Assembly (NCBI GenBank): GCA_944548615.1
Contig: OX155967.1
Span: 19,575,554-19,639,553, forward strand
Origin: Micropterix aruncella
Lineage: Eukaryota > Arthropoda > Insecta > Lepidoptera > Micropterigidae
DNA: 64,000 bases
Direction of reading: 5' to 3'
Positions 34,401 through 40,750 of this stretch are shown in pieces (position 1 is the first letter of the stretch; each line of letters starts with the position of its first letter). The notes under the pieces are model-generated. The model searched no databases. It had not been told where the DNA came from and was given only the letters and a program-made list of their open reading frames with translations. Position numbers and translations under genes: made by a program.

Positions 34401-35183
34401 AGTGTGAAGCGCCGCGGATAATATATGACTGTTCGATGTATGAGCGCGCGATGACCGTCTACTAGAGGACGATCGGAGAGCGAGGTATAAACGCGATGAC
34501 TACTGTGTAGAGGATGATGAAATATGTGTCGAATGTACTGCTTTTTATATGATATGTATAATGCAATATCCACCGAGTGGGGTGAGAATATGTGTGTCAA
34601 TTCGTATCGATCAGAAGAAATGACATTAGTCATCAGCTGTGTGTGCGATAAATGCCGAATTTAGTTGGAATTCAATTGCAGTTGGCTCGTGTATATTTGA
34701 GCGTATTTGCGGTTTCGATTCTATAGAAATTACTTCTTTTGTTGTGGGTATGTTGGACGAAGTCTCCAACAGAATCACATTTTATCACTCCTACTACCTA
34801 CCTAACTAAATTTAAACAAAAGCCTTCCTAAAAAAGAGAATAAATATCCCGTAGATAATATGATCAGAAGTTAAAACTCTCCATAAAAAATATGAATAAT
34901 AATGGACAGCTAAAAATTATGTGCATGTCAAATTTATGGAAACCTTTCATAGAAACAACCCATTCCTTAATCAGGAACGGAATCGGTAAGCATGTAAAAC
35001 CTGCACTTGATCGGTTTTATTATATTTATTTTCAGGTTGCTTTTTGGCCTGTATGCTGTCAACTGCACGAGTCCGACGAAAGAACGAATCGGGAGACTGT
35101 CTTCAAGAGTTTACAAGGATATAATAAAAACTAGAAGACTAAATGAATTGCCAGCGAAAAGATATGAGCCTACAATTATATAA
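13385..35183 (+). CDS. Glycoside hydrolase family 1 (beta-glucosidase / myrosinase-like), 7 exons, 510 aa
   Basis: The coding exons are 13385-13428, 13752-13849, 20365-20940, 26696-26790, 27665-27988, 32333-32580 and 35036-35183 (1533 nt with stop). All introns are GT..AG and the frame is open throughout. The product has a short hydrophobic signal peptide (MSCVLFCFLLLAF) and is therefore probably secreted. GH1 hallmarks in order are FPEDFIFGAGSSAYQVEG (residues 25-42, sugar-binding Gln39), LYHWDLPQ (His142), TFNEIS (acid/base Glu187), ITENG (nucleophile Glu405) and WSLTDNFEW (Trp449, Glu456). GH1 enzymes cleave beta-glycosides by a retaining mechanism, and insect members serve in gut digestion, handling of plant glucosides or pheromone synthesis. 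The length matches the family. Oddities are Ile instead of the usual Pro after Glu187, and LLFGLY in place of the common RFGLY. The substrate cannot be told from sequence. The introns (22 kb in total) are filled with transposons, but no exon is interrupted. Confidence 0.92.
13752..13849 (+). CDS. GH1 exon 2
   Basis: Acceptor tttcag (ending 13751), donor cag|gtattc. It encodes residues 15-47 with the N-terminal GH1 signature FIFGAGSSAYQVEGSW. It joins exon 1 in phase 2 and exon 3 in phase 1. Confidence 0.9.
14409..14703. mobile_element. hAT-type MITE in GH1 intron 2
   Basis: It starts cagtggttcccaacc and ends ggttaggaaccgctg, imperfect inverted termini of the CAGnGGTTCnnAACC hAT type. It is flanked by an exact 8-bp duplication, ccatacac (14401-14408 and 14704-14711). 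It is 295 bp with no coding sequence. Confidence 0.9.
14797..15406 (+). repeat. ~610-bp unknown retroposed repeat, copy C (best-preserved)
   Basis: It is flanked by a 22-bp target duplication with one mismatch (14775-14796 and 15407-15428, core ttacattgctacaaa). It begins tgtcaactacaacgtgcgaa and ends cattagctccctaaa. This copy defines the apparent full length of the family. It has no conserved protein. A pol III B-box-like word (gagttcgaggtc) occurs in mid-element, which is only suggestive. Confidence 0.88.
15716..17096 (-). mobile_element. 5'-truncated LINE (CR1/Jockey-like), minus strand, intron 2
   Basis: The 3' tail is a (TTGA)n simple repeat (15716-15734 on the + strand as tcaatcaatcaa). 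The coding part lies at 16180-17096. The 5' cut falls just before the SILGP motif of the reverse transcriptase. Confidence 0.82.
16180..17096 (-). pseudogene. LINE reverse transcriptase, C-terminal third
   Basis: The frame starts inside SSILGPTLFLLYINDLP, contains LFADDTSIN (catalytic FADD, near 17005), NKLSLNTSKTVSM and KFLGLVLDNHLRWNAH, and then the long C-terminal tail ending at 16180. Stops are absent from the C-terminal part. Upstream reverse-transcriptase blocks and the endonuclease are missing. Confidence 0.82.
17100..17830 (+). pseudogene. RTE-clade LINE fragment, 3' part
   Basis: The + strand encodes MVVGRTSSAATLHIKNQPLE, then YKYLGCIVNDQEDHSVEMR and VLLYGVEAWTL, a reverse-transcriptase C terminus of RTE type. 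After a stop near 17567 it continues in a shifted frame with KRRKLQYMGHIMRGNKY. Stops and frameshifts show it is dead. It abuts the LINE of the opposite strand at about 17097. Confidence 0.75.
18145..18374 (-). repeat. ~610-bp unknown repeat, copy G (5' part only)
   Basis: It matches the 5' third of the family in reverse orientation (words gttgtttctaagtctctacg and agttgacaac) and is clearly diverged. The 3' part is not seen to the left, so later deletion is likely. Confidence 0.6.
18785..19000 (-). pseudogene. Possible LINE C-terminal relic
   Basis: One minus-strand frame reads VNLVYWGYAPNPTYDRE followed by TLQDDEHILSCPQLS, reminiscent of the Cys-His end of non-LTR ORF2 proteins (..H.L..CP). 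There are no further domains and stops follow. This is a weak assignment. Confidence 0.3.
19293..19541. repeat. Perfect foldback of a Penelope-like element terminus
   Basis: Arms of 92 bp (19293-19384 and 19450-19541) are exact reverse complements around a 65-bp spacer. The arm contains accgaaacgtcgggtccta, a word seen at the ends of Penelope-like elements. The same terminus recurs in diverged form at 21760-21903 and 35660-35742. Bases just outside the right arm (caaccgcgatagtcttcga) reappear inverted at about 20986-21010, extending the shared terminus. Confidence 0.8.
19588..19797 (+). mobile_element. Helitron-like fragment, type 2
   Basis: It begins tctatactaatattataaag and shares words with inverted copies at 36126-36362 and 61656-61777 (gaggtaaagtttgtgacg, accgattttgaaaattc, gtcggagaataagcggtcga). 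Its 3' end was not identified. Confidence 0.6.
20365..20940 (+). CDS. GH1 exon 3 (acid/base exon)
   Basis: Acceptor ttttcag, donor aaag|gtgagt. It encodes residues 48-239, from the KGESVWDHF motif through RFSISWTRLLPTG, LYHWDLPQ and TFNEIS. It contributes the first half of the barrel and the acid/base Glu187. Open sequence before 20365 is intronic. Confidence 0.93.
21042..21640 (+). pseudogene. Penelope-like GIY-YIG endonuclease relic
   Basis: Before the nested insertion the frame reads YPGVYKIECSCGLVIVGHSH, where functional relatives have G(I/V)Y...C.CG..Y(I/V)G, so the second half of the GIY-YIG motif has lost its Tyr. After the insertion, about 21556-21640 encodes MIREVSEIRTTP and RDDGHK, the usual (I/R)REA.EI...P..FNR.DG ending. 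It is not functional. Confidence 0.7.
21283..21537 (+). mobile_element. Helitron-like short element nested in the Penelope-like element
   Basis: It splits the endonuclease relic. The start region (atgtttgtctgtgtgtccg) and end (gcgcagggtacagctagt) are of the style of short Helitrons ending in CTAG. Exact ends are uncertain. Confidence 0.5.
22281..22376. repeat. Direct repeat on the 3' side of the LINE 22377-25666
   Basis: It is about 89% identical, by eye, to 25667-25760 (shared caatatcatcctactt, gattttactgatct, atgattgctctgct). The two copies lie exactly at the two ends of the LINE, one next to its tail and one at its 5' end. Confidence 0.7.
22750..23205 (-). pseudogene. LINE reverse transcriptase C-terminal tail
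   Basis: Minus-strand frame with FLLQKRAVRSLYRVSP, FHHHDTRNKSNLHINR and FYNKIPEKIKSL, a typical CR1/Jockey-like C-terminal tail after the reverse-transcriptase thumb. It is separated from the catalytic part (23503-24333) by a decayed stretch. Confidence 0.78.
23503..24333 (-). pseudogene. LINE reverse transcriptase catalytic part
   Basis: Blocks in order are MAKVVPIFKKG, NYRHISLLPVFSKIFEKLL, QFGFQKYLSTQDA, CDLSKAFDCVDHSILL, GVPQGSILGPFLFLVYING and LVADDTLLL. The catalytic pair DD is kept, though VADD replaces the usual FADD/YADD. The frame lacks the N-terminal endonuclease, which sits in other frames upstream on the same strand. Confidence 0.85.
24687..25666 (-). pseudogene. LINE apurinic endonuclease pieces
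   Basis: Frame 24687-25136 holds the C-terminal endonuclease motif SDHGGQMIAI preceded by IDFPTRTTASSSKCIDNI (the usual FPTR......IDNI block). The frame near 25474-25666 holds the N-terminal VHQNMQGLKNK and VSIFCVSES. The stretch between is frameshifted. Confidence 0.75.
25667..25760. repeat. Direct repeat on the 5' side of the LINE 22377-25666
   Basis: Partner of 22281-22376. If it is a target duplication it is unusually long (about 90 bp). Confidence 0.65.
25761..26695. other. Rest of GH1 intron 3
   Basis: AT-rich, no recognisable element. It contains a C homopolymer (26288-26301). The final bases form the acceptor of exon 4. Confidence 0.4.
26696..26790 (+). CDS. GH1 exon 4
   Basis: Acceptor tttacag, donor tct|gtgagt. 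The 95 bp encode the linker GAIGMVHHAIGYTPLSNATE and on to DLAFAFS, matching the GH1 region GKVGI....P.......A........F. It is needed to keep exons 3 and 5 in frame. Confidence 0.85.
26791..27664. other. GH1 intron 4
   Basis: It contains a local duplication of acaataaaagttgtatcct (about 26834-26880), a short array of ttgaccattg units near 27585-27615 and AT-rich simple sequence. A 69-codon minus-strand frame at 26815-27024 has no recognisable domain. Confidence 0.45.
27665..27988 (+). CDS. GH1 exon 5
   Basis: Acceptor ctacag, donor agc|gtgagt, phase 0 on both sides. It encodes SGWILHPIMSKDGDYP, LPEFSAEEINLVKGTYDY and MGINHYTS, all standard GH1 blocks. Confidence 0.92.
28144..28640 (-). pseudogene. 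RTE-clade LINE fragment, 3' end, intron 5
   Basis: The minus-strand frame contains VRALVFSIFLYASETWTL, IDALEMWCWSKILGIPWTAR, VLQFFGHVARKNPENLEK, EGRPSRGRLPARWNDLI and ends GHDPQ. This is the usual end of RTE-type ORF2 proteins. It is 5'-truncated and there is no reverse-transcriptase core. Confidence 0.85.
28841..28930. repeat. Imperfect inverted repeat, arms of ~40 bp
   Basis: Left arm gggcgcgctgcgcca..aggtaaaaatcgcga, right arm tcgcgatattttacct..tggcgcaacgcgctca. Together they could fold into a hairpin with a short loop. It may be the remains of a foldback or MITE. No flanking duplication was seen. Confidence 0.6.
29103..29678 (+). mobile_element. Solo LTR 1 (GH1 intron 5)
   Basis: It runs TGTAACGGCCC to CCCTCACA, is 576 bp and is flanked by cact on both sides (29099-29102 and 29679-29682). 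It contains a TATA-like cctatataaaccgg near 29267, fitting LTR promoter orientation on the + strand. It aligns in inverted orientation with 30047-30654. No internal retrotransposon coding sequence is attached. Confidence 0.85.
29679..30046. other. Spacer between two inverted solo LTRs
   Basis: It includes an (atttt/atttattt)n tract at 29752-29775, which could be the tail of a minus-strand LINE remnant. Otherwise it is AT-rich non-coding sequence. Confidence 0.4.
30047..30654 (-). mobile_element. Solo LTR 2 (GH1 intron 5)
   Basis: Same family as solo LTR 1 but inverted, 608 bp, + strand ends TGTGAGGG and CCGTTACA. It is flanked by ggtt (30043-30046 and 30655-30658). The TATA-like word is on the minus strand near 30490. 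Confidence 0.85.
30994..31212 (+). mobile_element. Short non-autonomous Helitron, type 1
   Basis: It begins TCCTACTAATATTATAAACG, ends GGGCGCAGCTAG, and sits between A and T as Helitrons do. Matching copies are at 60957-61175 (inverted), 61778-61910 (inverted, partial) and 62361-62582. Confidence 0.82.
31580..32245 (-). repeat. ~610-bp unknown retroposed repeat, copy D
   Basis: It is inverted relative to copies A-C. It begins (as the complement of the 3' end) gcgaatggtttcgtgcagct, matching copy B closely. The 5' end of the family is lost near 32245, consistent with 5' truncation. No clear target duplication was found. It lies just before exon 6. Confidence 0.78.
32333..32580 (+). CDS. GH1 exon 6 (nucleophile exon)
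   Basis: Acceptor atttcag, donor tga|gtaagt. It encodes residues 380-461 plus two bases of the next codon, with IIITENGLP (nucleophile Glu405) and GYFYWSLTDNFEWISGY. Confidence 0.92.
32695..33312 (+). repeat. Unclassified repeat Y, copy 2
   Basis: Inverted partner of 12520-13178, within GH1 intron 6. Homology starts at gagtagcggcataatttcat and runs to the region of gtgttctggtgtgcaacc. Confidence 0.72.
33313..34180. other. Part of GH1 intron 6, nothing recognised
   Basis: AT-rich non-coding DNA. It contains atggcggcgcactgtagatggcgct near 33733, another GCGCC-type word, but no array. Confidence 0.4.
34185..34771 (-). mobile_element. Solo LTR 3 (GH1 intron 6)
   Basis: + strand ends TGTGAGGG and CCAACA, 587 bp, flanked by gaat (34181-34184 and 34772-34775). 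Its first 60 bp resemble those of solo LTR 2, but the body is strongly diverged, so it is a related family. Confidence 0.8.
35036..35183 (+). CDS. GH1 exon 7 (C terminus)
   Basis: Acceptor ttttcag, stop taa at 35181-35183. It encodes LLFGLYAVNCTSPTKER through DIIKTRRL to the end, matching the closing GH1 strand and tail. The reading phase agrees with exon 6. Confidence 0.85.
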
Positions 35184-35369
35184 ATTAAGACTGACATTAA
35201 ACGTATTTCTTCTGAATAATTGGCGATTTCAAAATATTGTGATATTAAAATTAAAAGTCTTATTCATAGCATAGGTAAATGTTGCTTTATGATATATATT
35301 AAATGGACGGCATGTTATGTGTATTATTATTTCTACAAATTGTATATTAAACATATTATTATACTCGAT

Positions 35370-35375
35370 AATAAA
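35370..35375 (+). terminator. Likely GH1 poly(A) signal
   Basis: AATAAA lies 187 bp after the stop codon. It is the clearest signal in the 3' flank, but the AT-rich setting makes chance matches common. Confidence 0.45.
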
Positions 35376-35659
35376 TATTTGAGTACGTAATTAACTGTAT
35401 TTATTTTTAGTGAAAATTTTACCGTTTTCGGAATTGGTATATTTTTGTATAGTGATGATTTTTATATTATCGCACATTCTTGAAAGTCTTTTTAAGAGAT
35501 TGGATATAAGGATGAGCTTGACTCAAGGTAAATAGGAGCATATTTTAAGGTACCCAAAGTAGCGTGGGCCGAGGTGTTTATGATTTGGTTTAGGCTTATC
35601 GAAAATTGTTTATCCGAGCAGCAGTAGCAGCAGCAGCTGTAATAATAAAAAAATATATT

Positions 35660-35742
35660 CTACATATAGTCTACGGACAACGGCGGTTGCAACATCGCCA
35701 AAACGTGGGGTACTACAAACACAGACCCGGTATTTTAAGTGT
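35660..35742 (+). repeat. Penelope-like element terminal fragment
   Basis: gtctacggacaacggcggtt, gcaacatcgccaaaacgtgg and ggtactacaaa match the terminus found at 19450-19541 and 21800-21870. No coding sequence is attached. Confidence 0.6.
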
Positions 35743-36118
35743 ACCGTCGCAGGGCTGGGCACCTTACTGTAGGTATCTATAGCGCGCCGCTCATGACGCT
35801 TTATATAGCGTCGCTCCGGCTACCTCCGCCGCAGGCAGTCGGTTACCTTGTGGTGCTCAAGTAATAAAATGGTTTTTTAATCAATATTTTTAGTTTATGT
35901 AAGTATCCATATAAATACTTATATATTTACGGAATGTACTTAATCAAACCTTTCAGTTGATTCTATAGATAATGTATTTATCTTTTTTTCTGTATTGGTA
36001 GTTTTGGTAGCCTAGTTATTTGACAGTTTAGGTACTTTACCACCACACACTTCTAAATCGGTTCTATCATTTAAAAGTTATGGTGGAATAAGGAAAAGGA
36101 CAAAAGTACATACCATAT
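35743..36118 (+). repeat. Unclassified repeat Z, copy 1
   Basis: It matches 63420-63790 in inverted orientation (shared tgctcaagtaataaaa, cacacttctaaatc/cacacttctatatc, tggtggaataag/tagtggaataaa). The class is unknown. Confidence 0.55.
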
Positions 36119-36125
36119 GTACATA

Positions 36126-36362
36126 CGTTCGACCGCTTATTCTCCGACTTACTTTGCAAATCCGACTACCACGAAAAAGTCTTTGCAGTTTTCGGATTAA
36201 TATATAGATTATGACACTCACAAATAGCGTGGCTTTCTATTAGTAAAAGAATTTTCAAAATCGGTTTAGTAAATCCAGAGCGTCTTCCTTGTAGGAAGAC
36301 ATGTAGTAAATCCAGAGCGTCTTCCGTCACAAACTTTACCTCTTTATAATATTTGTATAGAT
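36126..36362 (-). mobile_element. Helitron-like fragment, type 2, inverted
   Basis: Inverted copy of 19588-19797. It contains a 30-bp internal duplication (gtaaatccagagcgtcttcc occurs twice, near 36268 and 36306). Confidence 0.65.
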
Positions 36363-36605
36363 AAATAGAAAACCAATTACTAAATTTGAAAATGAAACTC
36401 TCTGAGAACATGTTACTTTTTGACTTGCGAGATGGTTACTTGTTTTTCATTGTGGTGTCGTTTTGAAAATTGTATGTCGGAATTACCGTTACTTTAACAT
36501 GATAAAATTTTCGCGCCATGATTTTTTACGATTTTCACTGCGGATTAAGTCAGTTAGAAATATACTTTAATTGGCATTTAGCGATGAAGACCAGCTCGTA
36601 GCTCT

Positions 36606-37089
36606 GTGTTCAGTGAGTTTAGACGTGGATGTAATCATCTCCACTACGATGCACGCCAAGGCCCATCAGCGAAGGCTGTTACCGAACTTAATTTTCATAC
36701 CGAACGTCAATTAATTAAGACTGAAAAAAATACTTGTCAGAAAATTCCTAATGTATTAGGCGTTGGAATAAGTTACGTCCAAAATATTTTATACATATAA
36801 ATCTGAAGGTACGGAAGCTTTGCACTTGATGGATACTGCATGATATGATGGAAGAAGAGAAACGACGGCGTGTAGTGTGGTGTCGTAAAATGATAGGAAC
36901 GTTTGATGGAAGCAATCATCGGCTGTCTATAATATTATGGCAGGTGACGACACCTGGGTGTACTGCTTTGAACAGGACAGAAAAAGCCAATTGGCAGAAT
37001 GGGTTTTCCTTTTGAAGATTTGCCAACGAAAGTTAAGAAAAGTCGAAGCGTTGGTAAGAAAATTGTTGCTTCTTTTTTCGGAAAATCAG
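36606..37089 (+). pseudogene. Mariner transposase, N-terminal and first catalytic part
   Basis: The frame starts FSEFRRGCNHLHYDARQG (the usual F..F..G......PR.GRP region). Later, near 36940, GDDTWVYCFEQDRKSQLAEW corresponds to the first catalytic Asp block (TGDE.W.....). A frameshifted continuation ends at the LINE insertion point near 37089. Confidence 0.78.
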
Positions 37090-37850
37090 GATATTACACA
37101 CAATGTACGGGTTATGCATACATTGTATAATTCAATTGTGAGAAGTAGATTAGAAACGAATGCAGTTATATGGAATCCACATCAGGATCATTATATAACT
37201 ATGTTGGAAAAAAATCAAAAATGTTTCTTACGCTTTATATATTTCAAGCAGTACGGATATTATCCGTACTTATGCCCTACTAGTTTTCTACTAGGCATGG
37301 TGGGTATAACTCTCTTAAATTGCGTAGAGAAATGCTCGCCATGGCCTACGTTTTCAAGCTGATCCGGGGAAGAGTTGATAATCCTAGCATGCTAGCGAAG
37401 GTTTGTCTCTTTGTTCCGGACAATTATAATCGTGCTCGCACTCATAATCTATTTGCGGAGCCGTCCTCGCGCACCAACCTAAGTCGATGGAGTCTGCTTA
37501 CCCGTGATTTGCGTCACATAAATGCGCTATGTTCGACAGCGTCAGACTTTGATATTTTTACAGCGAGCCCGCATCTCTTCAAGGTGTGGGCATTGCGCTA
37601 CTTGTTTATGTCAGAATAAAATATATTGTTTTCACTCTTTTTGTACTGTAAGTTTGTAAGTTTTTTAAAAATTATTAATGCCTGTATTTGTATTTAATGC
37701 TTATTTAAACATGCTGTGTATGTACTTGTAAGAATTCTATTATTTTTTAAATTTATGTGTATATTGCATATCAACTGATTGGTATAAACTGTAATTTGAT
37801 TTGCTAATGAAATAAATGAGAAATAAATAAATAAATAAATGAATAAATAA
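37090..37850 (+). mobile_element. LINE tail inserted in the mariner
   Basis: Same family as 7745-8521. It encodes reverse-transcriptase C-terminal sequence with LYNSIVRSRLETNAVIW, LLGMVG and, after a frameshift near 37315, FKLIRGRVDNPSMLAK to a stop at 37617-37619. It ends in an (aaat/aaata)n tail (37820-37850). Confidence 0.8.
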
Positions 37851-37855
37851 ACAGT

Positions 37856-38215
37856 GTCTCATGAAGACAAAAGAACAGTGACTGCAGATTGGTACAACAA
37901 CACTTGCTTGCCCAGAGTCTTAGAAAAAGTTCGCGAAAGGAAGGCGTCCTAGAAGCAATGTCGTCTTTCACCACGATAATGCGTCTGCTAATTCCGCTAA
38001 GGTACCTAACGGAAGCGTATTTAAAGGCTTCAAATGTAGAACTAATGACGCATGCGCCATACAGCCCAGACCTAGCTTTTTACGACTTCTTTTTGTTTCC
38101 TAAAACTAAAGACAAACTTTTACGTGCCCTGAATCGACGGTGAATTCGTTCTACGAAGCCATTGAAGAGCTTCCTAAGGAAGATTGTTCCAACTGATTTT
38201 TACAATAGATCCAGC
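37856..38215 (+). pseudogene. Mariner transposase, C-terminal part
   Basis: Across a frameshift it shows TVTADWYNNTCLPRVLEKVR, then FHHDNASAH-like residues (second Asp), then APYSPDLAFYDFFLFPKTKD (third Asp of the D,D34D triad). The catalytic residues can be seen but are not in one frame. Confidence 0.8.
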
Positions 38216-38296
38216 CAATGCAAAAAAATATAAATTGTGAGGGCATATACTTTGAAAAACAATAAATGTATCATAAGTCTAATATCTGGTCATATT

Positions 38297-38679
38297 TAAT
38301 AATAATAATAATAATAAACTCTTTTTATTGGACTTGATTGTTATACAAAAAGGCGAGCTTATTGCCACATAGCAATATCTTACAACTAACCTAAACTCAG
38401 TGGTACATGCGCGCATTGTGAAATAAAGATTATTACATAATATACAGACCGTCTGCATAACATACAGACAACTGGAAGAATTTAAAACTAATAATGCCCG
38501 AGGAGAGGAAATTGGGAGAGGAAGAGGAGGGAAAGGGAAGAACTGGTTACTTCTTAGAAAGGTAGTAATCCTTAAGGTGAGTCTTAAATGATGGTAAAGA
38601 AGGCGAGTTTCTTATGTTTGCTGGGAGATTGTTCCATGGATATTTATCATAATCCAGAAACTTACAGTATGACCTAAGG
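38297..38679 (-). mobile_element. LINE 3' end, minus strand
   Basis: It begins with an (aat)n tail on the + strand (38297-38316) and runs into sequence shared with 55300-55900 (gaggtgagccttaaatgat, aaggcgagtttc). It is cut where the LTR homology begins at 38680. Confidence 0.6.
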
Positions 38680-39333
38680 AACGACACTCGGGTAGTCCTT
38701 CGGCCCCGTCTCCACATCAGCAGCGGCAGTATCTCCAGACAATCGTCGGGGAGAAAAATACGATTGCGCGGCCGCCAATACTATCGTACGATAGCCGACG
38801 CATCGTACCGCCAGCCTACCTGCTCGACTCCGGCGCGAAGCAGCGACCAGCCGGCCGCCGAAGACGAACGAGCGAACCCGAAAACATTCGCCGAGATCCA
38901 GGCTTACCAACCTTACCAGATCCCGAGAGTGGTACCAACCGTTCCAAGCCGACCGCGAATATCGGTGTGGCGATTCCATGCGATACGCCGTATATATAGA
39001 TCAAGCTAGGAGCCGACCCTGTCATAAAGTCTGCATTGCTAATAATATATGAGCATATTACTCACCATTTTATAATTTTCCACCTCTTTGATTATTTGTT
39101 TATGTTATTATTTTATTGTGTAATTTGTATTTTTGAATGTTGTCGAATTAATAATTGATAATTTTAACTGATAAACCAATAGGAAGATATTAATAACTGA
39201 CTGGATAATAAATGCCACTGTTGGTAATCAACAAAATACATCTTTTACTATTTGGTAATATAAAAACCTGTAACTCTATAGATTCCAAATATTTCCCAAG
39301 GCTATATATAGCCACATAAAAATATAGGTTACA
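38680..39333 (+). repeat. 5' LTR of Gypsy element 1 (at least the shared part)
   Basis: It begins aacgacactcggg, where homology with the 3' copy starts, and ends aatataggttaca. It contains gccgtatatatagatcaagc, a TATA-like region. The start lacks TG, so the true LTR may begin further upstream in the intact form. Confidence 0.75.
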
Positions 39334-39337
39334 GAAT

Positions 39338-39355
39338 TGGCGCCCATTAATCTAC
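39338..39355 (+). other. Primer binding site of Gypsy element 1
   Basis: tggcgcccattaatct follows the LTR end after a few bases. It is the expected place and style of a tRNA primer binding site. The tRNA was not identified. Confidence 0.6.
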
Positions 39356-39817
39356 GTATACACCTAGCTTAAACTATATTATACGCATAAATAAAACTTC
39401 AAAAATAAAAAATAAAAAATCTCTCAAACCTATTAATACTACATAACTAATTCTACATTTTTACTTAAATTCTACAAAAAGATAAAATTCTAAAATTCCA
39501 GGCTAAAATCATCTATTTCTATAATTAATAAGTAAAGTACTAATACTATTCTAATAATAACTATAATTACGAAAAAATATACATGCATAAATCTTCAATC
39601 TACTTCTTGATTTACAATCTATAATTACTTAAATAATAAAGGTAAGTTGAGGTTGGTATCACTCTTCCTGTGTCATTTCTTCTGTTCACAGTTCCTAGCA
39701 GCAGTTCGGATTCCGGTAAGTCGTTTGAAGTGTTGGTGGCTTTAGTCGTCCTATCCTCGCCGAGGTAATCATTTCTGGTATCAACTATCAAACGAACAGT
39801 TAGTAATTCCGTCCAAT

Positions 39818-40750
39818 ATGCCTTTGAGAATCAAACTCTTGCGCAAAGCGGAGCTCGATTTCGAGATAATTCTGAGGGGTGCAACTCCGGAGGATACGGT
39901 TGAAAAAAATAGGCTAATATTAAAAGGTTTAGCGGATACGGAACCAGCATCGTCATGCGCTTATAATAAAGAATGGCACGATGATATTTTTAATTCTCTG
40001 TTAAGGCTTAAGGCCGATATCAATGCATTAGATTCCGTTGCATCAAATATAAATCCGTTGATATTTGAGGTAAATTTCGAAGCTATGAGTAGGCGGTTTC
40101 TAGTAACTTCCGGTATGCCTAATACTCTGATCGCGATATGGGACTTAATTCAAGAATCATATAAAATAAAGTTAGGTACCGCGAAACATTTCACGCAGGA
40201 GACGATAGAATCTCCGCTCGAAACCGTCACTGAGTCGTCGGCAGCGAATATTTCAGCGTCGGTCCCGGCGGCCGTTAATAATATATTAGTCGACAACATA
40301 AATACTTCAGTTCTAGGAAATACTAGTGAGAATCATAATATAGGGTACAGTGGAAGGGTGTCCGGTTCAAATCTTCCATCAAATAGTCTCGATTGTATCA
40401 GGCAGGTAAATTTTGCTAAATTTCCAGTGAGCTATGACGGTAAAGGGTGCGTATTTGAATTCTGCGAGCGGCTGAAAGAATTGGCGGATAACCGTGGCAT
40501 TTCGGAAATTTCTCTGCTGCGCGGGGCTCCGGAAATGTTGAGCGGCGATGCCTTGAGGTTTTTCCGGCAGATTCGTGACTCAGTATCCTCGTGGGGTGAG
40601 TTCTCTCAGTACCTGAAACATAGAATCAAACCAGAGGATTACTCATACAGACTCTTCAAACAAATATTCTTGTGTACGCGGGGAAAGTTAGAGACGGAGG
40701 CAGATCATTTTGCGGAAAAGGGATTTCTTTTCGCCAGGTATCACTTATAA
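39818..40750 (+). pseudogene. Gag of Gypsy element 1, truncated
   Basis: 310 codons from ATG. The second half carries a retrotransposon Gag block (FPVSYDGKGCVFEFCERLKE, LSGDALRFFRQIR, WGEFSQYLKHRI) comparable to the Gag of element 2. It stops before any zinc knuckle. No protease or reverse transcriptase follows, so the element lost most of its coding capacity. Confidence 0.75.

Larger units (their letters stand above)
36560..38240 (+). mobile_element. Mariner element interrupted by a LINE
   Basis: Mariner transposase pieces lie on both sides of an inserted LINE (37090-37850). Inverted termini were not identified. The transposase has stops and frameshifts. Confidence 0.78.

Noticed and set aside
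38764..39009. Frames at 38764-39009, 38674-39025 (minus) and 42529-42958
   Set aside because: They lie in the two LTR copies of Gypsy element 1 and differ by stop positions. There is no recognisable protein.
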